A stretch of DNA of 51,362 nucleotides from DHVE2 group archaeon (GCA_015521465.1 WAOD01000053.1:1-51362), one strand, 5' to 3'. Shown: positions 11,400-20,410, counted from the stretch's first letter. Program-made: numbers and translations. The notes: a model not told the origin generated them from the letters alone.

Positions 11400-13487
11400 G
11401 TGGACCTTGAAGATTTACCGTTGCCCGTGGAGTACATCGATGTTTTTCGCAAGGAAGGTATAAAGAGCCTGTACGAGTACCAGCGAGAGGCGCTTGACAA
11501 CATATTCAGGGGTAAAAGCATAGTGGTGTCAGTGCCCACTGCAAGCGGCAAGACTATTTTGGGGTATCTGGCAATTCTCCGCGCGAAAAAGCTTGGATTG
11601 AAGAGCGTGTACATAGTGCCCCTTCGAGCCCTCGCCATGGAAAAGTACGAGGAGTTGAAAAAGTTTGAAAAGTACGGACTCAGAGTGGCGCTTGCCATGG
11701 GTGATTACGACAGTCCTGGAGGGTACTTGGAAAGGTACGATGTTGTGGTGGCTACCAGCGAGAAAATGGACTCGATACTTCGGCACAATCCAGATTATCC
11801 GTACGAGCTTGGCGTTGTTGTGGTTGACGAGGTGCATCTTTTAGGGGAGGAATCTCGCGGTCCAACTCTGGAGATGGTTATTTCCCGAATTAGGGCGGTG
11901 AACGATGAGGTGCAATTCGTTGCGCTATCCGCAACGATAAAGAACTCCTCTGAGCTTGCAGAATGGCTCAGTGCGGAGCACATTTACAGCGAGTTCAGGC
12001 CAGTGCCTCTCAAATTGGGTGTTTTTTACGATACTCGCATCGTTTACGAAGATGGCACCGAGGAGGAGATGCGCAGAGATACCATCGTGGTGGGAAACAT
12101 AGTTAAGAGGAGAATAGAGGAAGGTGGCCAGCTTTTGATTTTTGTTAATCGTAGAAAATCCGCCGAGTCCCTTGCTACCAAGTTGCAGAGGCGTGTACTT
12201 TCATTGCTTTCTCCAGAGGAAAAAGATGCTTTGGAAGAACTGGCGAAGAAGATAGACGAGGAGGAGTACACTGTTTACTCCGAGAAGATATCCAAGATGC
12301 TCAGGCACGGCGTTGCATTTCACCACGCTGGTTTGAGCAATTCCCAGCGCAGGTTGGTGGAAGAGGGCTTTAAAAGGCGCTTGATTAAAGTCATAGTGGC
12401 CACGCCAACCCTTGCAGCAGGTATCAATCTGCCGTCTCGCACGGTGATTGTCCGTGATTTGACCCGTTACGATGGCTATGGCAGTGTTCTCATTCCCGTT
12501 ATGGAAGTTAAGCAGATGCTTGGACGAGCGGGAAGACCCAAATACGATCGTTACGGAGAGGGCATTCTATGCGCCACCAGCGAAAAGCGCGCAGAGATGT
12601 ACATGGATGTTTATATTCGGGGTGATACTGAGGAGATAGAATCCCAGCTTGCGAGTCCTCGAGCACTGCGGGTGCACATACTCTCATTGATTGCCAGCGA
12701 CTTGGTGTCCACTCGAGAGGACATTATTGATTTCTTCAGAACAACCTTTTACGGTCACAGGATTCCTGCGGACACATTGCTGGGGCAGGTGGATGCGGTG
12801 GTGGATTTTCTCAAGGATAATGGCTTTGTTGAAGAGCGAAAATTCATAAGGGCAACACCCATGGGAAAGCGCGTTTCGGATTTGTACATAGACCCGGAAA
12901 GCGCCATTCTGATGGAAAAGTGCTTCTCCATGGATTATGACGAGTACTGCGTGCTTCATACCATTTCAACAACTCCTGATATGCGCGTGGTGCGGGCGAA
13001 GAAGAGCGAGATGGAATCCCTTTACGCCAAAAGCGTTCTGCATGAGCTTGCGGTGAGCGAATTTGAAGTTCCCCAAGATAGATTTTTTGCTGCAATCAAA
13101 ACAGCCAACATATTGCAGGAATGGGCATCGGAAGCGAGTCAGGAGGAAATAATCGAGCGGTATGACATTGGCCCTGGGGACTTGCATGCGATAGTGGAAA
13201 TGGCGGAATGGTTGCTTTACTCTTTCGGGGAAATAGCGCAGGTTGTAAAGTATCCGCATGTGAGGGATATTCATAACCTGACAATGAGGGTAAAGTACGG
13301 AGTGCAGGAGGAACTGCTCCCAATTGTAACTCTTCGTGGCGTTGGCCGCGTACGTGCTCGCAGGCTCTTTGAAAGCGGGTTCAATAGCATGGAGAAGCTA
13401 CGGAACGCCACGGTGCCCCAGTTAACAAGGATTCCGGGAATTGGCGAGAGGCTTGCGAGGGAGATTTTAAAGCAGGCTCAAAAATAA
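11400..13487 (+). CDS. hel308: Hel308/Hjm DNA helicase
   Basis: Ski2-like superfamily 2 helicase that unwinds lagging strands at stalled forks in archaea. The RecA1 domain has the Q-like region YEYQREALDNI, Walker A SVPTASGKTILG, DEVH box VVDEVHLLGEE and motif III LSATIKN. RecA2 has FVNRRKSAESLA, ATPTLAAGINLPSRTVI and QMLGRAGRP (motif VI). A winged helix and ratchet domain follow, and the C-terminus holds a helix-hairpin-helix (GVGRVRARRLF, IPGIGERLAREI). The track begins at ATG 11361. I favour GTG 11400 because family members start a few residues before LxLP-type sequence and a TATA-like element lies about 25 nt upstream. About 695 residues, normal for Hel308. Confidence 0.94.
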   Translation: MDLEDLPLPVEYIDVFRKEGIKSLYEYQREALDNIFRGKSIVVSVPTASGKTILGYLAILRAKKLGLKSVYIVPLRALAMEKYEELKKFEKYGLRVALAMGDYDSPGGYLERYDVVVATSEKMDSILRHNPDYPYELGVVVVDEVHLLGEESRGPTLEMVISRIRAVNDEVQFVALSATIKNSSELAEWLSAEHIYSEFRPVPLKLGVFYDTRIVYEDGTEEEMRRDTIVVGNIVKRRIEEGGQLLIFVNRRKSAESLATKLQRRVLSLLSPEEKDALEELAKKIDEEEYTVYSEKISKMLRHGVAFHHAGLSNSQRRLVEEGFKRRLIKVIVATPTLAAGINLPSRTVIVRDLTRYDGYGSVLIPVMEVKQMLGRAGRPKYDRYGEGILCATSEKRAEMYMDVYIRGDTEEIESQLASPRALRVHILSLIASDLVSTREDIIDFFRTTFYGHRIPADTLLGQVDAVVDFLKDNGFVEERKFIRATPMGKRVSDLYIDPESAILMEKCFSMDYDEYCVLHTISTTPDMRVVRAKKSEMESLYAKSVLHELAVSEFEVPQDRFFAAIKTANILQEWASEASQEEIIERYDIGPGDLHAIVEMAEWLLYSFGEIAQVVKYPHVRDIHNLTMRVKYGVQEELLPIVTLRGVGRVRARRLFESGFNSMEKLRNATVPQLTRIPGIGERLAREILKQAQK

Positions 13488-13497
13488 AGCTATTGCC

Positions 13498-15699
13498 CTA
13501 TCTTTTTTTCCTGCGGTATATCCCTAAGATAGCAAGTAATATTAAAAAGGTGATTAACCCGGCATATATGAGTGGCATGTTGAAGTTAATATTTTCGTTA
13601 TGTAAAGTTCCCCTTGTGGTGGGTGGATTTCTTAGAGGTTTATAATCAATATTTCCCGGGGCGATGAAATAGGGAGAATCGATTATGCCATCGTGATTTG
13701 TATAATTCATATACTCCCAGTTTTCCCAGTAATTTCCCTCCTGGCTGTTGTTCCACCGGTTATGCCATGTTGTATTCCCGAAGGGCAATGACCAGAAACA
13801 AATTCCGCTGCCAGTATATCTGCCGTAGAAGGAGTTTGCGTATAAAAGATTATTTTCCGAGCGACTGATGTTCATTAAACAGCTAACGTTTTTTATGATA
13901 TTTCCAAAAAATGTGTTGTTTGATGAGAGCCATAAAACAATTCCTGTTTCAAGTGGGTTTGTTGAGTATCTGAATAGAATACTCCCTGTAATTATATTAT
14001 TGAAAAAACGCGAGTTGTTTACGGAGCCGATGAACATTCCACTTGAAGTGAAGTTGTATATGGAGTTGTTTTCAACATCTATGTTTTTTAAGTAGTATTG
14101 CCTATGGAAATAGATTGCCATTAGAAATATTCCATTATTTGGATTTTCAATTAAATTATTCATTATAACTATACTTTTGGAGTGATGATATTTAGCATTA
14201 TATTTAACATTGCCGTGTTCATCTGTTTGCATTTTTCCCATTATTATCATTGCTCCTTGAAAAACAGCTACTCCTGCTCTGTTGATAATCAGGTGATTTT
14301 TTAATACTGAAACATTAGACGAATCGTATATTTCTATTCCCGATGAGCCTCCTGCAATTACGTTATCTTCAATGACCACATTGGAGCAATTTATTAGTTC
14401 AATTCCCATCGCTTCTTGATTATCGGGTGTTATGATATAGTTATCCACAATCTTTACATATAGAGTGGTGTCTTGAAAGATCAAACCTTTATTTCCTCTG
14501 ATATATAGATTAGAAATGATTATTGGATCGCCTTTTTTTCCGGACCCCTTTAACCCTTCATACTTTGCAAATTCAATTAAATCATGATTGTTGTCTATAA
14601 AAATTGGCTTGTGATTTTTATAATTTACTGCTATCCATGGGTGAAGCAGGGGAATACCTAAAAAGCAAGCAGTTGATACATACTTTTCAAAGCCATCGTT
14701 CTCTTTAAGACTTGATGAGAGGTATGATAACATGGCCTCTCCGAAATTGGAGCCATAAGCAAGGGGTAAATAATAAGAGTTCATATCCTGCGGGTAAACG
14801 TAGCCTGTAGCGCTAAATGCACCTAACCCTTTGCCGTGCATTATGAAGTGGTTGGCAACGGCACCCCTGTAAAAGTCTGCTGCGTGGCAGCTAATATCTG
14901 TGTAAAATAAAATTTTTGGATGGATAATATCAATATCTTCCGTGGTTATATTGCCCCAGCCATTTCCCTCTCTTATCAAAAACCTGTATCCGTCTGAATG
15001 TGCGACTATATGTAATATGGTGTAATTTTCATCAAGAATATTTTTTAAAAATTTAGAAGTTGTGGTTTCTGTTTGGTAATACACAATGCTCGGATACACC
15101 TTATTGAGATTTTCACTTACGTTATTGTAAAGCAGGGAAAAGTCATCGTCCACAAACCCTGCGCCCTCAGGCAATGATTTTATTTTCCCCGTCACGTATT
15201 TTATAACTCTCTGTAAATAGTTGTTTATCTGGGTAACGTTGTTTCCGTTCTCGTCCGTGGAACGGACTATGCCCAGCCATATGCTCGGGCTCTTTATGCT
15301 TTTACCTACTGCCAGACTATCCTCCACTTGCCAGTTCCCCTGCAAATCCATATAAAAATATGGCAAAAGGATGTATTCTCTCGTGTAGTAATTGTAGTAC
15401 CTCGGGATTACTATGTTTCCTATGAATACCGCACCCACGGCGCCTTCTCGGTACTCTTCTTGCAGATAGTTTCTAAGCAGGGTGGCGTTATGTGAACTCC
15501 AAGTTTTTATAATTACTTTGTAATTTTTTATTGTGGAAATATAATGGAGTAAGTTGGTTTTTATGGATTTATAAATGGTGGAATTAACCACGAAAATTAC
15601 CATCTTTTCTTTTTGGTATGCATGCGTAGCCATGACAAAGTTTTGGGAGCTTCCCAGTATAATCAGTATGATTACAAGGGTTAATATGCTTTTAGTCAT
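13498..15699 (-). CDS. Secreted C25/caspase-fold-like protein fused to NosD-type beta-helix, membrane anchored
   Basis: A 733-residue surface protein. Residues 1-24 are a signal peptide. Residues about 30-360 resemble the gingipain-type C25 (clan CD) fold: a conserved IWLGIVRSTDENGN strand, then HIVAHSDG with a candidate catalytic His, and DISCHAADF with a candidate Cys about 30 residues on. Residues about 380-690 are a right-handed parallel beta-helix with NosD/CASH repeats (VIEDNVIAGGSSGIEIYDSSN and similar), ending in the NosD-like EGNYWENW and DGIIDSPYFI. A final transmembrane helix precedes RRKKR. Many Asn-X-Ser/Thr sites suggest glycosylation. An AAAATATAAATA box lies 29 nt upstream. 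Probably an envelope protease or a carbohydrate-binding protein; activity is inferred. Confidence 0.65.
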   Translation of the reverse strand: MTKSILTLVIILIILGSSQNFVMATHAYQKEKMVIFVVNSTIYKSIKTNLLHYISTIKNYKVIIKTWSSHNATLLRNYLQEEYREGAVGAVFIGNIVIPRYYNYYTREYILLPYFYMDLQGNWQVEDSLAVGKSIKSPSIWLGIVRSTDENGNNVTQINNYLQRVIKYVTGKIKSLPEGAGFVDDDFSLLYNNVSENLNKVYPSIVYYQTETTTSKFLKNILDENYTILHIVAHSDGYRFLIREGNGWGNITTEDIDIIHPKILFYTDISCHAADFYRGAVANHFIMHGKGLGAFSATGYVYPQDMNSYYLPLAYGSNFGEAMLSYLSSSLKENDGFEKYVSTACFLGIPLLHPWIAVNYKNHKPIFIDNNHDLIEFAKYEGLKGSGKKGDPIIISNLYIRGNKGLIFQDTTLYVKIVDNYIITPDNQEAMGIELINCSNVVIEDNVIAGGSSGIEIYDSSNVSVLKNHLIINRAGVAVFQGAMIIMGKMQTDEHGNVKYNAKYHHSKSIVIMNNLIENPNNGIFLMAIYFHRQYYLKNIDVENNSIYNFTSSGMFIGSVNNSRFFNNIITGSILFRYSTNPLETGIVLWLSSNNTFFGNIIKNVSCLMNISRSENNLLYANSFYGRYTGSGICFWSLPFGNTTWHNRWNNSQEGNYWENWEYMNYTNHDGIIDSPYFIAPGNIDYKPLRNPPTTRGTLHNENINFNMPLIYAGLITFLILLAILGIYRRKKR

Positions 15700-15756
15700 C
15701 CCATGTGGAATATTTTACTCGCTATTTATATTTTCGGAAGTTTGAAGAATGATTGT

Positions 15757-16629
15757 TTAATCGTATTTTGCAGTGAGCATATGGCTTCCATCGCATGTTT
15801 TTGCGGAGTTCAGCGGGAGCCCCTCGCGACAAACGGAAAATGGAATATCGTATTCATCTGCCAGGCTTCGTACTCTTTTCAGCAATTTGTATCTCAGCTC
15901 TCTTGGCGCGTAGCGTATCCCGCGAACCATCTCATTTTTCTCGTAGTAAATCTTGCTGAGATACTCGGCCTTCTCTTTAAACACCCCTGCAACGCGTTTG
16001 AAATTATCGCCCTTCGCTTTGTACGTGGATGATATTATCTGGTCAACTCCTATGGATGATAGAACTTTTACCAGATTTCGCAAATCTGTCTGCAAGTCGT
16101 TTATTCCGGGGATTATTGGGTCAATTCTCACTGCAACCTTAATTTCCTTTTCTTTCAGTTTCTCTATGGCTTTAATTCTCATTTCTGGTGGGGGTGCCAT
16201 GGGCTCAAGTTTTCTCGCTAAATTTTCATCAAGGGTTGTTATTGTTATCGAGACCACCGATGGCATACTTGATAGTATGTCAGCATCCCTCGTAACCAAA
16301 TCTGATTTTGTGAGAATCAAAACTGGAAATCCGTGCCTTTTCAGCAATTCCAAAGTTCCCCGCGTTATTCTTTTTTCCTTTTCAATTTTTGGATACGGGT
16401 CGGAAGAATTGCTCATTGAAACGGGTAATTTGGGTGCTTTTTTAAGGTCCCTTTCAATTTTTCTTAAAAAATCCTTTTTCTCGCGTACCTTCCAGGGATC
16501 CGGAATGTATGATGTTATGTAACAGTAAATACAGCGATGCTCGCATCCTGTGTACGGGTCTATGCTGTATTTTTGCGGGCACGTGCATAGTGGAAAGTTC
16601 CATGGATCGAAGAGGTGCAGGTAATACAC
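15757..16629 (-). CDS. Radical SAM protein, spore-photolyase-like (COG1533 type)
   Basis: A 290-residue radical SAM enzyme. The 4Fe-4S cluster motif CEHRCIYCY (CxxxCxxC) is near residue 32, after YSIDPYTG. The SAM-binding region and VSMSNSSDPYPK, ILTKSDLVTRD and SITITTLDE mark the branch related to spore photoproduct lyase. Bacterial and archaeal relatives are widespread, but their substrates are mostly unknown; repair of DNA photoproducts should not be assumed. The start is GTG 16629, the only start before the Cys cluster that fits. ATTTAAATAAAT centred 23 nt upstream suggests a leaderless mRNA. Confidence 0.85.
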   Translation of the reverse strand: MYYLHLFDPWNFPLCTCPQKYSIDPYTGCEHRCIYCYITSYIPDPWKVREKKDFLRKIERDLKKAPKLPVSMSNSSDPYPKIEKEKRITRGTLELLKRHGFPVLILTKSDLVTRDADILSSMPSVVSITITTLDENLARKLEPMAPPPEMRIKAIEKLKEKEIKVAVRIDPIIPGINDLQTDLRNLVKVLSSIGVDQIISSTYKAKGDNFKRVAGVFKEKAEYLSKIYYEKNEMVRGIRYAPRELRYKLLKRVRSLADEYDIPFSVCREGLPLNSAKTCDGSHMLTAKYD

Positions 16630-16646
16630 ATCCGGTCAAACGCTTG

Positions 16647-16658
16647 ATTTATTTAAAT
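16647..16658 (-). promoter_or_regulatory. TATA box of the radical SAM gene
   Basis: ATTTAAATAAAT on the minus strand, centred about 23 nt before the GTG start at 16629. Confidence 0.45.
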
Positions 16659-16746
16659 GTGCTCCAAATTCTTATGCATTATGGTTTGTTATCATTGTTG
16701 ATAAACATTCTAGATTAAGTTATTTTGCCGAATCTTCTTGAAAAGG

Positions 16747-16757
16747 TATATATATAA
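16747..16757 (+). promoter_or_regulatory. TATA box of the response regulator-cheF operon
   Basis: TATATATATAA centred about 25 nt upstream of ATG 16777. This placement decides the start of the response regulator and predicts a leaderless transcript. Confidence 0.6.
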
Positions 16758-16776
16758 CGAGTTCATATCTTCTAAT

Positions 16777-17367
16777 ATGGGTTTTGCCGAGCCTTCTTTG
16801 AAGCTTCTCACCGTTGATGACGAGGAGGAAATAACCAAGTTAGTGCGTCTGTACTTTTCAAAAAGGGGTTACGATGTGCTCGAAGCTCATAATGGTGAAG
16901 AAGCAATAAAGATCATTGAAGAAAATCCTGATTTAGACGTAATTCTCCTTGATGTTATGCTTCCTGATACGAATGGTATTGAGATTCTGGAGCAGGTGCG
17001 TCCTTACTTACAGAACACCGTGATTATAATGGTTACGGGGGTTAATGACCTGGAAACAGTGGTTAATGCCATGAAGTTGGGGGCAGATGATTACGCCGTA
17101 AAGCCCTTCAGGTTTGGGGATTTAGAAGCAAAGATTGAGAGCGCTTTGAATAAGAAGAGCTTGAGAGAGATTAAAGAGGGCATGACCGCTAAAGAAGCAA
17201 TGGAGAAGTTAAAGCAGTTTAAGGATGGCAACGTGGTCATTACTTTTACCTTTGACGATATTGAAGAGCTCAACAAATTTACCGAGATGGCAAAAAACAC
17301 CGGTAAAGTTGATATATTGGATGTCAGGGTAGGAGACGAGTACGAGGTGAGCCTTAAGTTGAAATGA
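16777..17367 (+). CDS. Response regulator with receiver domain and novel C-terminal domain
   Basis: A two-component receiver protein of 196 residues. The receiver (about 8-125) has the acidic pair VDDEEE, the phospho-acceptor Asp in VILLDVMLPD, the switch Thr in MVTGVND and the Lys of AVKPF, so it looks phosphorylatable. About 70 residues follow (from LREIKEGMTAKEAMEKL to the end). They alternate helix and strand and are not a recognisable DNA-binding output domain. The ORF track starts at TTG 16738, but ATG 16777 fits the TATA box. A CheF gene follows after 16 nt, so this is probably a CheY-like component or adaptor in archaellum switching (inference). Confidence 0.85.
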   Translation: MGFAEPSLKLLTVDDEEEITKLVRLYFSKRGYDVLEAHNGEEAIKIIEENPDLDVILLDVMLPDTNGIEILEQVRPYLQNTVIIMVTGVNDLETVVNAMKLGADDYAVKPFRFGDLEAKIESALNKKSLREIKEGMTAKEAMEKLKQFKDGNVVITFTFDDIEELNKFTEMAKNTGKVDILDVRVGDEYEVSLKLK

Positions 17368-17383
17368 GCATGCGGGGATTTTA

Positions 17384-18229
17384 ATGATTGGGGACTTTGT
17401 TGGGGCGGTGGATTTCATACATCCCTACGGGCGGGGGTTTATGATTTACACAGATAAAGAGTGGGAGCATGGTAAGGTAAAGTTAGAGAGTGATTTTATA
17501 ACTATTTTTAACGGAAGTTACGTGAAGATACCCTTTGATTTCATAATTAGCATTGATAAGAGCATTACCCTGCCGGCAATCAGGGAGGGTCGGGCCCTGC
17601 TGTTGATAGAGTACATGGATGTTAAGAGAAGGGAGAACGTGTATCTTTTGCTATCTTCTGCTGAATCTTTTATGAGAAAGCTGCGTCTTGGAATCTTGGA
17701 GAGGATAACCTCTAAAACGAGAATAATGTTCAATTTTGAAGGTAAATGGTATTCCGGGCGAATGGTGGTTGGTGACAGCTGCGTGTCATTTATATCTAGC
17801 ATTACTTTGAGGATAGAAATCCCATGGATTGTTGGGGTAAGTCGCAAAAAGATGGAGTACGGGTTTAAAAAGATAGGTGTGATTTACATTGAGTACGATG
17901 ATGGTCATCTTAAACGTAACGTTATGGTTTTTGTCAATCCTGTCAAGCGAATGTTTTTCTGGAAACTCATGAATCAGCTTGTTGAGGATTATATTAACAC
18001 CAGCATAATGTCAAATATTAAGAATGTGGAGAAGATGATTCTACATCTTATTTCAAAGGGGTGGAGCTACGGGGATATAATGGCAAAGTTGGAGCTTACC
18101 AAGGATGAGATGGAGCGAATTGTTAATAATCTTGAAAAATACGGGGTAATAAGGAAAATAGTGGTTTTGAAATTAACGGATAGGGGAAAAAAGGTGCTTG
18201 ACGAGATTACAGTTTTAGATTTGCAATGA
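17384..18229 (+). CDS. cheF: Chemotaxis protein CheF-like
   Basis: 281 residues with the architecture of archaeal CheF, the adaptor that links CheY to the archaellum motor. Two similar beta-rich, PH-like halves are visible: about 1-105 with GKVKLESDFITIFNG and VKIPFDFIISID, and about 106-205 with EGKWYSGRMVVGDSCVSF and LRIEIPWIVGVSR. A helix and a C-terminal winged-helix segment (about 210-280: MILHLISKGWSYGDIMAKLEL, LTDRGKKVLDEI) follow. It is directly downstream of a response regulator, which supports a CheY-CheF unit. Its last 23 nt overlap the convergent HAD gene. The family call is from remembered architecture, not alignment. Confidence 0.7.
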   Translation: MIGDFVGAVDFIHPYGRGFMIYTDKEWEHGKVKLESDFITIFNGSYVKIPFDFIISIDKSITLPAIREGRALLLIEYMDVKRRENVYLLLSSAESFMRKLRLGILERITSKTRIMFNFEGKWYSGRMVVGDSCVSFISSITLRIEIPWIVGVSRKKMEYGFKKIGVIYIEYDDGHLKRNVMVFVNPVKRMFFWKLMNQLVEDYINTSIMSNIKNVEKMILHLISKGWSYGDIMAKLELTKDEMERIVNNLEKYGVIRKIVVLKLTDRGKKVLDEITVLDLQ

Positions 18230-18881
18230 TTCCTGCAGCTTCAACCAGGTTCTTAGCGTGAAAATCCCCATGCTGTGTGGAATCACCTATTTTTATTGCA
18301 ATCATACCAACCTTTTTTGCGCCTACCATGTCTCTTTCTTCTGAGTCCCCTATGTATACTCTATTATTGCTCTTTGAGTTGCGCAGCGCCATTTGGAAAA
18401 TTCTTGGATTGGGCTTTCCGACCATGGCATCTTCGGCAGTGGTTATTGAATCAAAAAAATCAATTATGCCAAGAGATCTCAGGAGTTTTTTGGTGTACGG
18501 TCTGTCCCCGTCCGTGATTATCCCCATGTGCTCTGCGATTTCTCTAAGTGCCTCGAGTCCTTCCATTGCCCGCGGGGCAAGTTTCACGTAAATCCCGTGT
18601 AGCTCCACGTATTTTTGATGAATCCACTTAATCTCCTTTTCTTCCAGTTTCCTGTTGAGAATGTGCGCTATGGCATCGCTTACTAAGTTTCTTATTGGAT
18701 GATATTCTTCTGCTCTTCTATCCATGAACGGTTTTCTGTAATCGTTGATTCTTTTTACAAGCTCTCTTGCGTCCATTTTGATGTCAAACTTCCCCTTTAT
18801 TTCTTCACCAAGTTTTAAAAGAGCGTGCTCCTCGCTCTTCATGTCAGTTATTGTTCCGGTCATATCCAAAAACACGTCCAT
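18207..18881 (-). CDS. HAD-superfamily hydrolase
   Basis: A 224-residue HAD phosphatase-like protein with a helical cap. Motif I is FLDMTGTITD, motif II is GIITDGD, motif III is the Lys of MVGKPNPRIF and motif IV is YIGDSEERDMVGAKKVG. In motif I the second Asp (the general acid/base of most HAD phosphatases) is replaced by Thr, giving DxTGT as in P-type ATPases. Catalysis may therefore differ or be slow. The gene is convergent with cheF (23-nt overlap) and divergent from ttuA. No specific substrate can be assigned. Confidence 0.85.
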   Translation of the reverse strand: MDVFLDMTGTITDMKSEEHALLKLGEEIKGKFDIKMDARELVKRINDYRKPFMDRRAEEYHPIRNLVSDAIAHILNRKLEEKEIKWIHQKYVELHGIYVKLAPRAMEGLEALREIAEHMGIITDGDRPYTKKLLRSLGIIDFFDSITTAEDAMVGKPNPRIFQMALRNSKSNNRVYIGDSEERDMVGAKKVGMIAIKIGDSTQHGDFHAKNLVEAAGIIANLKL

Positions 18882-18899
18882 GGTTGGGGAATAGAAGAC

Positions 18900-18911
18900 G
18901 CAAATAAAAAG
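18900..18911 (+). promoter_or_regulatory. TATA-like element of ttuA
   Basis: GCAAATAAAAAG centred about 28 nt before ATG 18934. It supports this internal ATG over the upstream one at 18913. Confidence 0.4.
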
Positions 18912-18933
18912 TATGCATTGTCATGCCTGTCCC

Positions 18934-19854
18934 ATGAGAAGGTGCAAGTTCTGCGGAGATGAAGCATACGTGGTGATGCGCTCGCCAAAAATGGCGCTGT
19001 GCAGGGTTCATTACAGGGAATTTGTTGAGAGAAAAATAGAGAGAGTTATTCACCGCTACAAGATGCTCAAAGAGGGGGACAGGCTCCTGGTTGCTGTAAG
19101 TGGGGGCAAAGATGCGCTTGCCACCGCACTCGCACTTAAAAATCTTGGATATGAGTTTGAGTGTCTTCACATAAATCTGGGAATTGGTGAGCATTCTCAG
19201 CTGAGCGAAAATATTTCCCGGGAGCAGTGTGAAAAACTGGGAATCAAGCTTCATATTTTAAATCTAAGGGAACTTGTCGGCGCTGGAATAGGCGAGGTTA
19301 GAACGAGGAGGGCACCGTGCTCTTACTGCGGAATGACCAAAAGATACCTGATGAACAAGTTTGCCGTGGATAATGGCTTTAATGTTATTGCTACGGGCCA
19401 TAATCTGGACGATGAAACGGCGTTTTTGATGGGTAACTTGCTCCACTGGAATTTGAATTATTTGTCCCGGCAGGGACCAATGCTTTCTGAATCCGATAAG
19501 ATGGCGAGGAGAATTAAGCCCCTGTACGAGTTGACAAACGAGGATATTGAAAATTATGTTAGATTATTTGATGTTCCGTATGTCCATGAGAGATGCCCGT
19601 ATTCCGCGGGTGCTAAGAGCATATTGTACGGTAAGGTCCTTAAAGAAGTTGAAGATAAGTCTCCTGGGACTAAGCTTAATTTTGTTAAGGGTTTTCTTAA
19701 AAATCGCGAGCTTTTTCCATCAGAGGATATAGTGCTCAAAGAATGCCGGGTTTGTGGCATGCCCTCTCTGGGTGAGGTGTGCTCTTTTTGCCGGTTCTGG
19801 AATCTAAACAAACCATTAAATTTGAAGGTGAATATCGTGCACGACGATTCATAA
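18934..19854 (+). CDS. ttuA: tRNA 2-thiolation enzyme of the TtuA/Ncs6 family
   Basis: PP-loop ATPase that thiolates uridine in tRNA (U54 for TtuA, U34 for Ncs6). The N-terminal zinc finger MRRCKFCG with CRVHY is followed by the PP-loop VSGGKDALATAL, the catalytic or cluster-binding CSYCGMTKRY, ATGHNLDDETA and CPYSAG. The C-terminal zinc finger is CRVCGMPSLGEVCSFC. All conserved cysteines are present, consistent with a 4Fe-4S-dependent enzyme. The start at the second ATG puts the zinc finger at the exact N-terminus, as in relatives, and fits the TATA spacing. Which uridine is modified cannot be decided here. Confidence 0.9.
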   Translation: MRRCKFCGDEAYVVMRSPKMALCRVHYREFVERKIERVIHRYKMLKEGDRLLVAVSGGKDALATALALKNLGYEFECLHINLGIGEHSQLSENISREQCEKLGIKLHILNLRELVGAGIGEVRTRRAPCSYCGMTKRYLMNKFAVDNGFNVIATGHNLDDETAFLMGNLLHWNLNYLSRQGPMLSESDKMARRIKPLYELTNEDIENYVRLFDVPYVHERCPYSAGAKSILYGKVLKEVEDKSPGTKLNFVKGFLKNRELFPSEDIVLKECRVCGMPSLGEVCSFCRFWNLNKPLNLKVNIVHDDS

Positions 19855-19909
19855 CCGTGGGGGTAAGTTTTATAATGAATGTGAAGTATGCATCACTGGG
19901 TTGAAGTTT

Positions 19910-20382
19910 ATGGGCGAGGAGAGCCAAGTTTTCGGCACCAAAGTAGAGCAGTACCGCACGATGTTAAAAATTGGAGTGGTTATTTTCACCTCAGGATTAT
20001 TTTTTATAATAACCTCTTATTTCCTATTTTCAGGCCTTGTTGGCTTGATTTTTAATATGGGAGGTTACTTGTCTTTTTTCGTAGGTTTGATTCTGGCTGG
20101 TAACGGTTATATAGGTGTGAGAGACGAACTTAAAAAGATGGGGCAAAGGAGAAAGTACACCCTTTTGGTAAAATATCAATATTCTTTGGTGGTTTTTCCG
20201 CTACCATTGCCGCTTTCCCTGCTATTGCTGTGCCTCTTGGAAGTTTTGCCATTATTTTAGGGTATGTTGGATTAAAGCGAGGCGACAATACTTGTGCAAC
20301 TGCTGGTTTAATTGCGGGAATAATAGGTGTTGTAGGCGGAGCATTAATAGAGTTCCTGTTTCTTATCACGGGAGTAAACTGA
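19910..20382 (+). pseudogene. DUF4190-like membrane protein, frameshifted in an A5 run
   Basis: The first frame encodes about 75 residues with two membrane helices (MLKIGVVIFTSGLFFIITSY and MGGYLSFFVGLILAGNGY), then GVRDELKK. After the AAAAA run at 20132-20136 this frame turns into unlikely sequence and stops at 20260. The +1-base frame continues as DGAKEKVHPFGKISIFFGG, and two more membrane segments follow (AVPLGSFAIILGYVGLKRGD, AGLIAGIIGVVGG) up to TGA 20380-20382. One extra A would restore a single ~157-residue protein with the paired-helix GLKRG pattern of DUF4190-like proteins. It may be a sequencing error, a real mutation or programmed slippage. Start taken at ATG 19910; the track uses TTG 19901. 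Confidence 0.7.
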
Positions 20383-20410
20383 TTATTGAAGTGCTTAAAT
20401 CTACCGTTAA

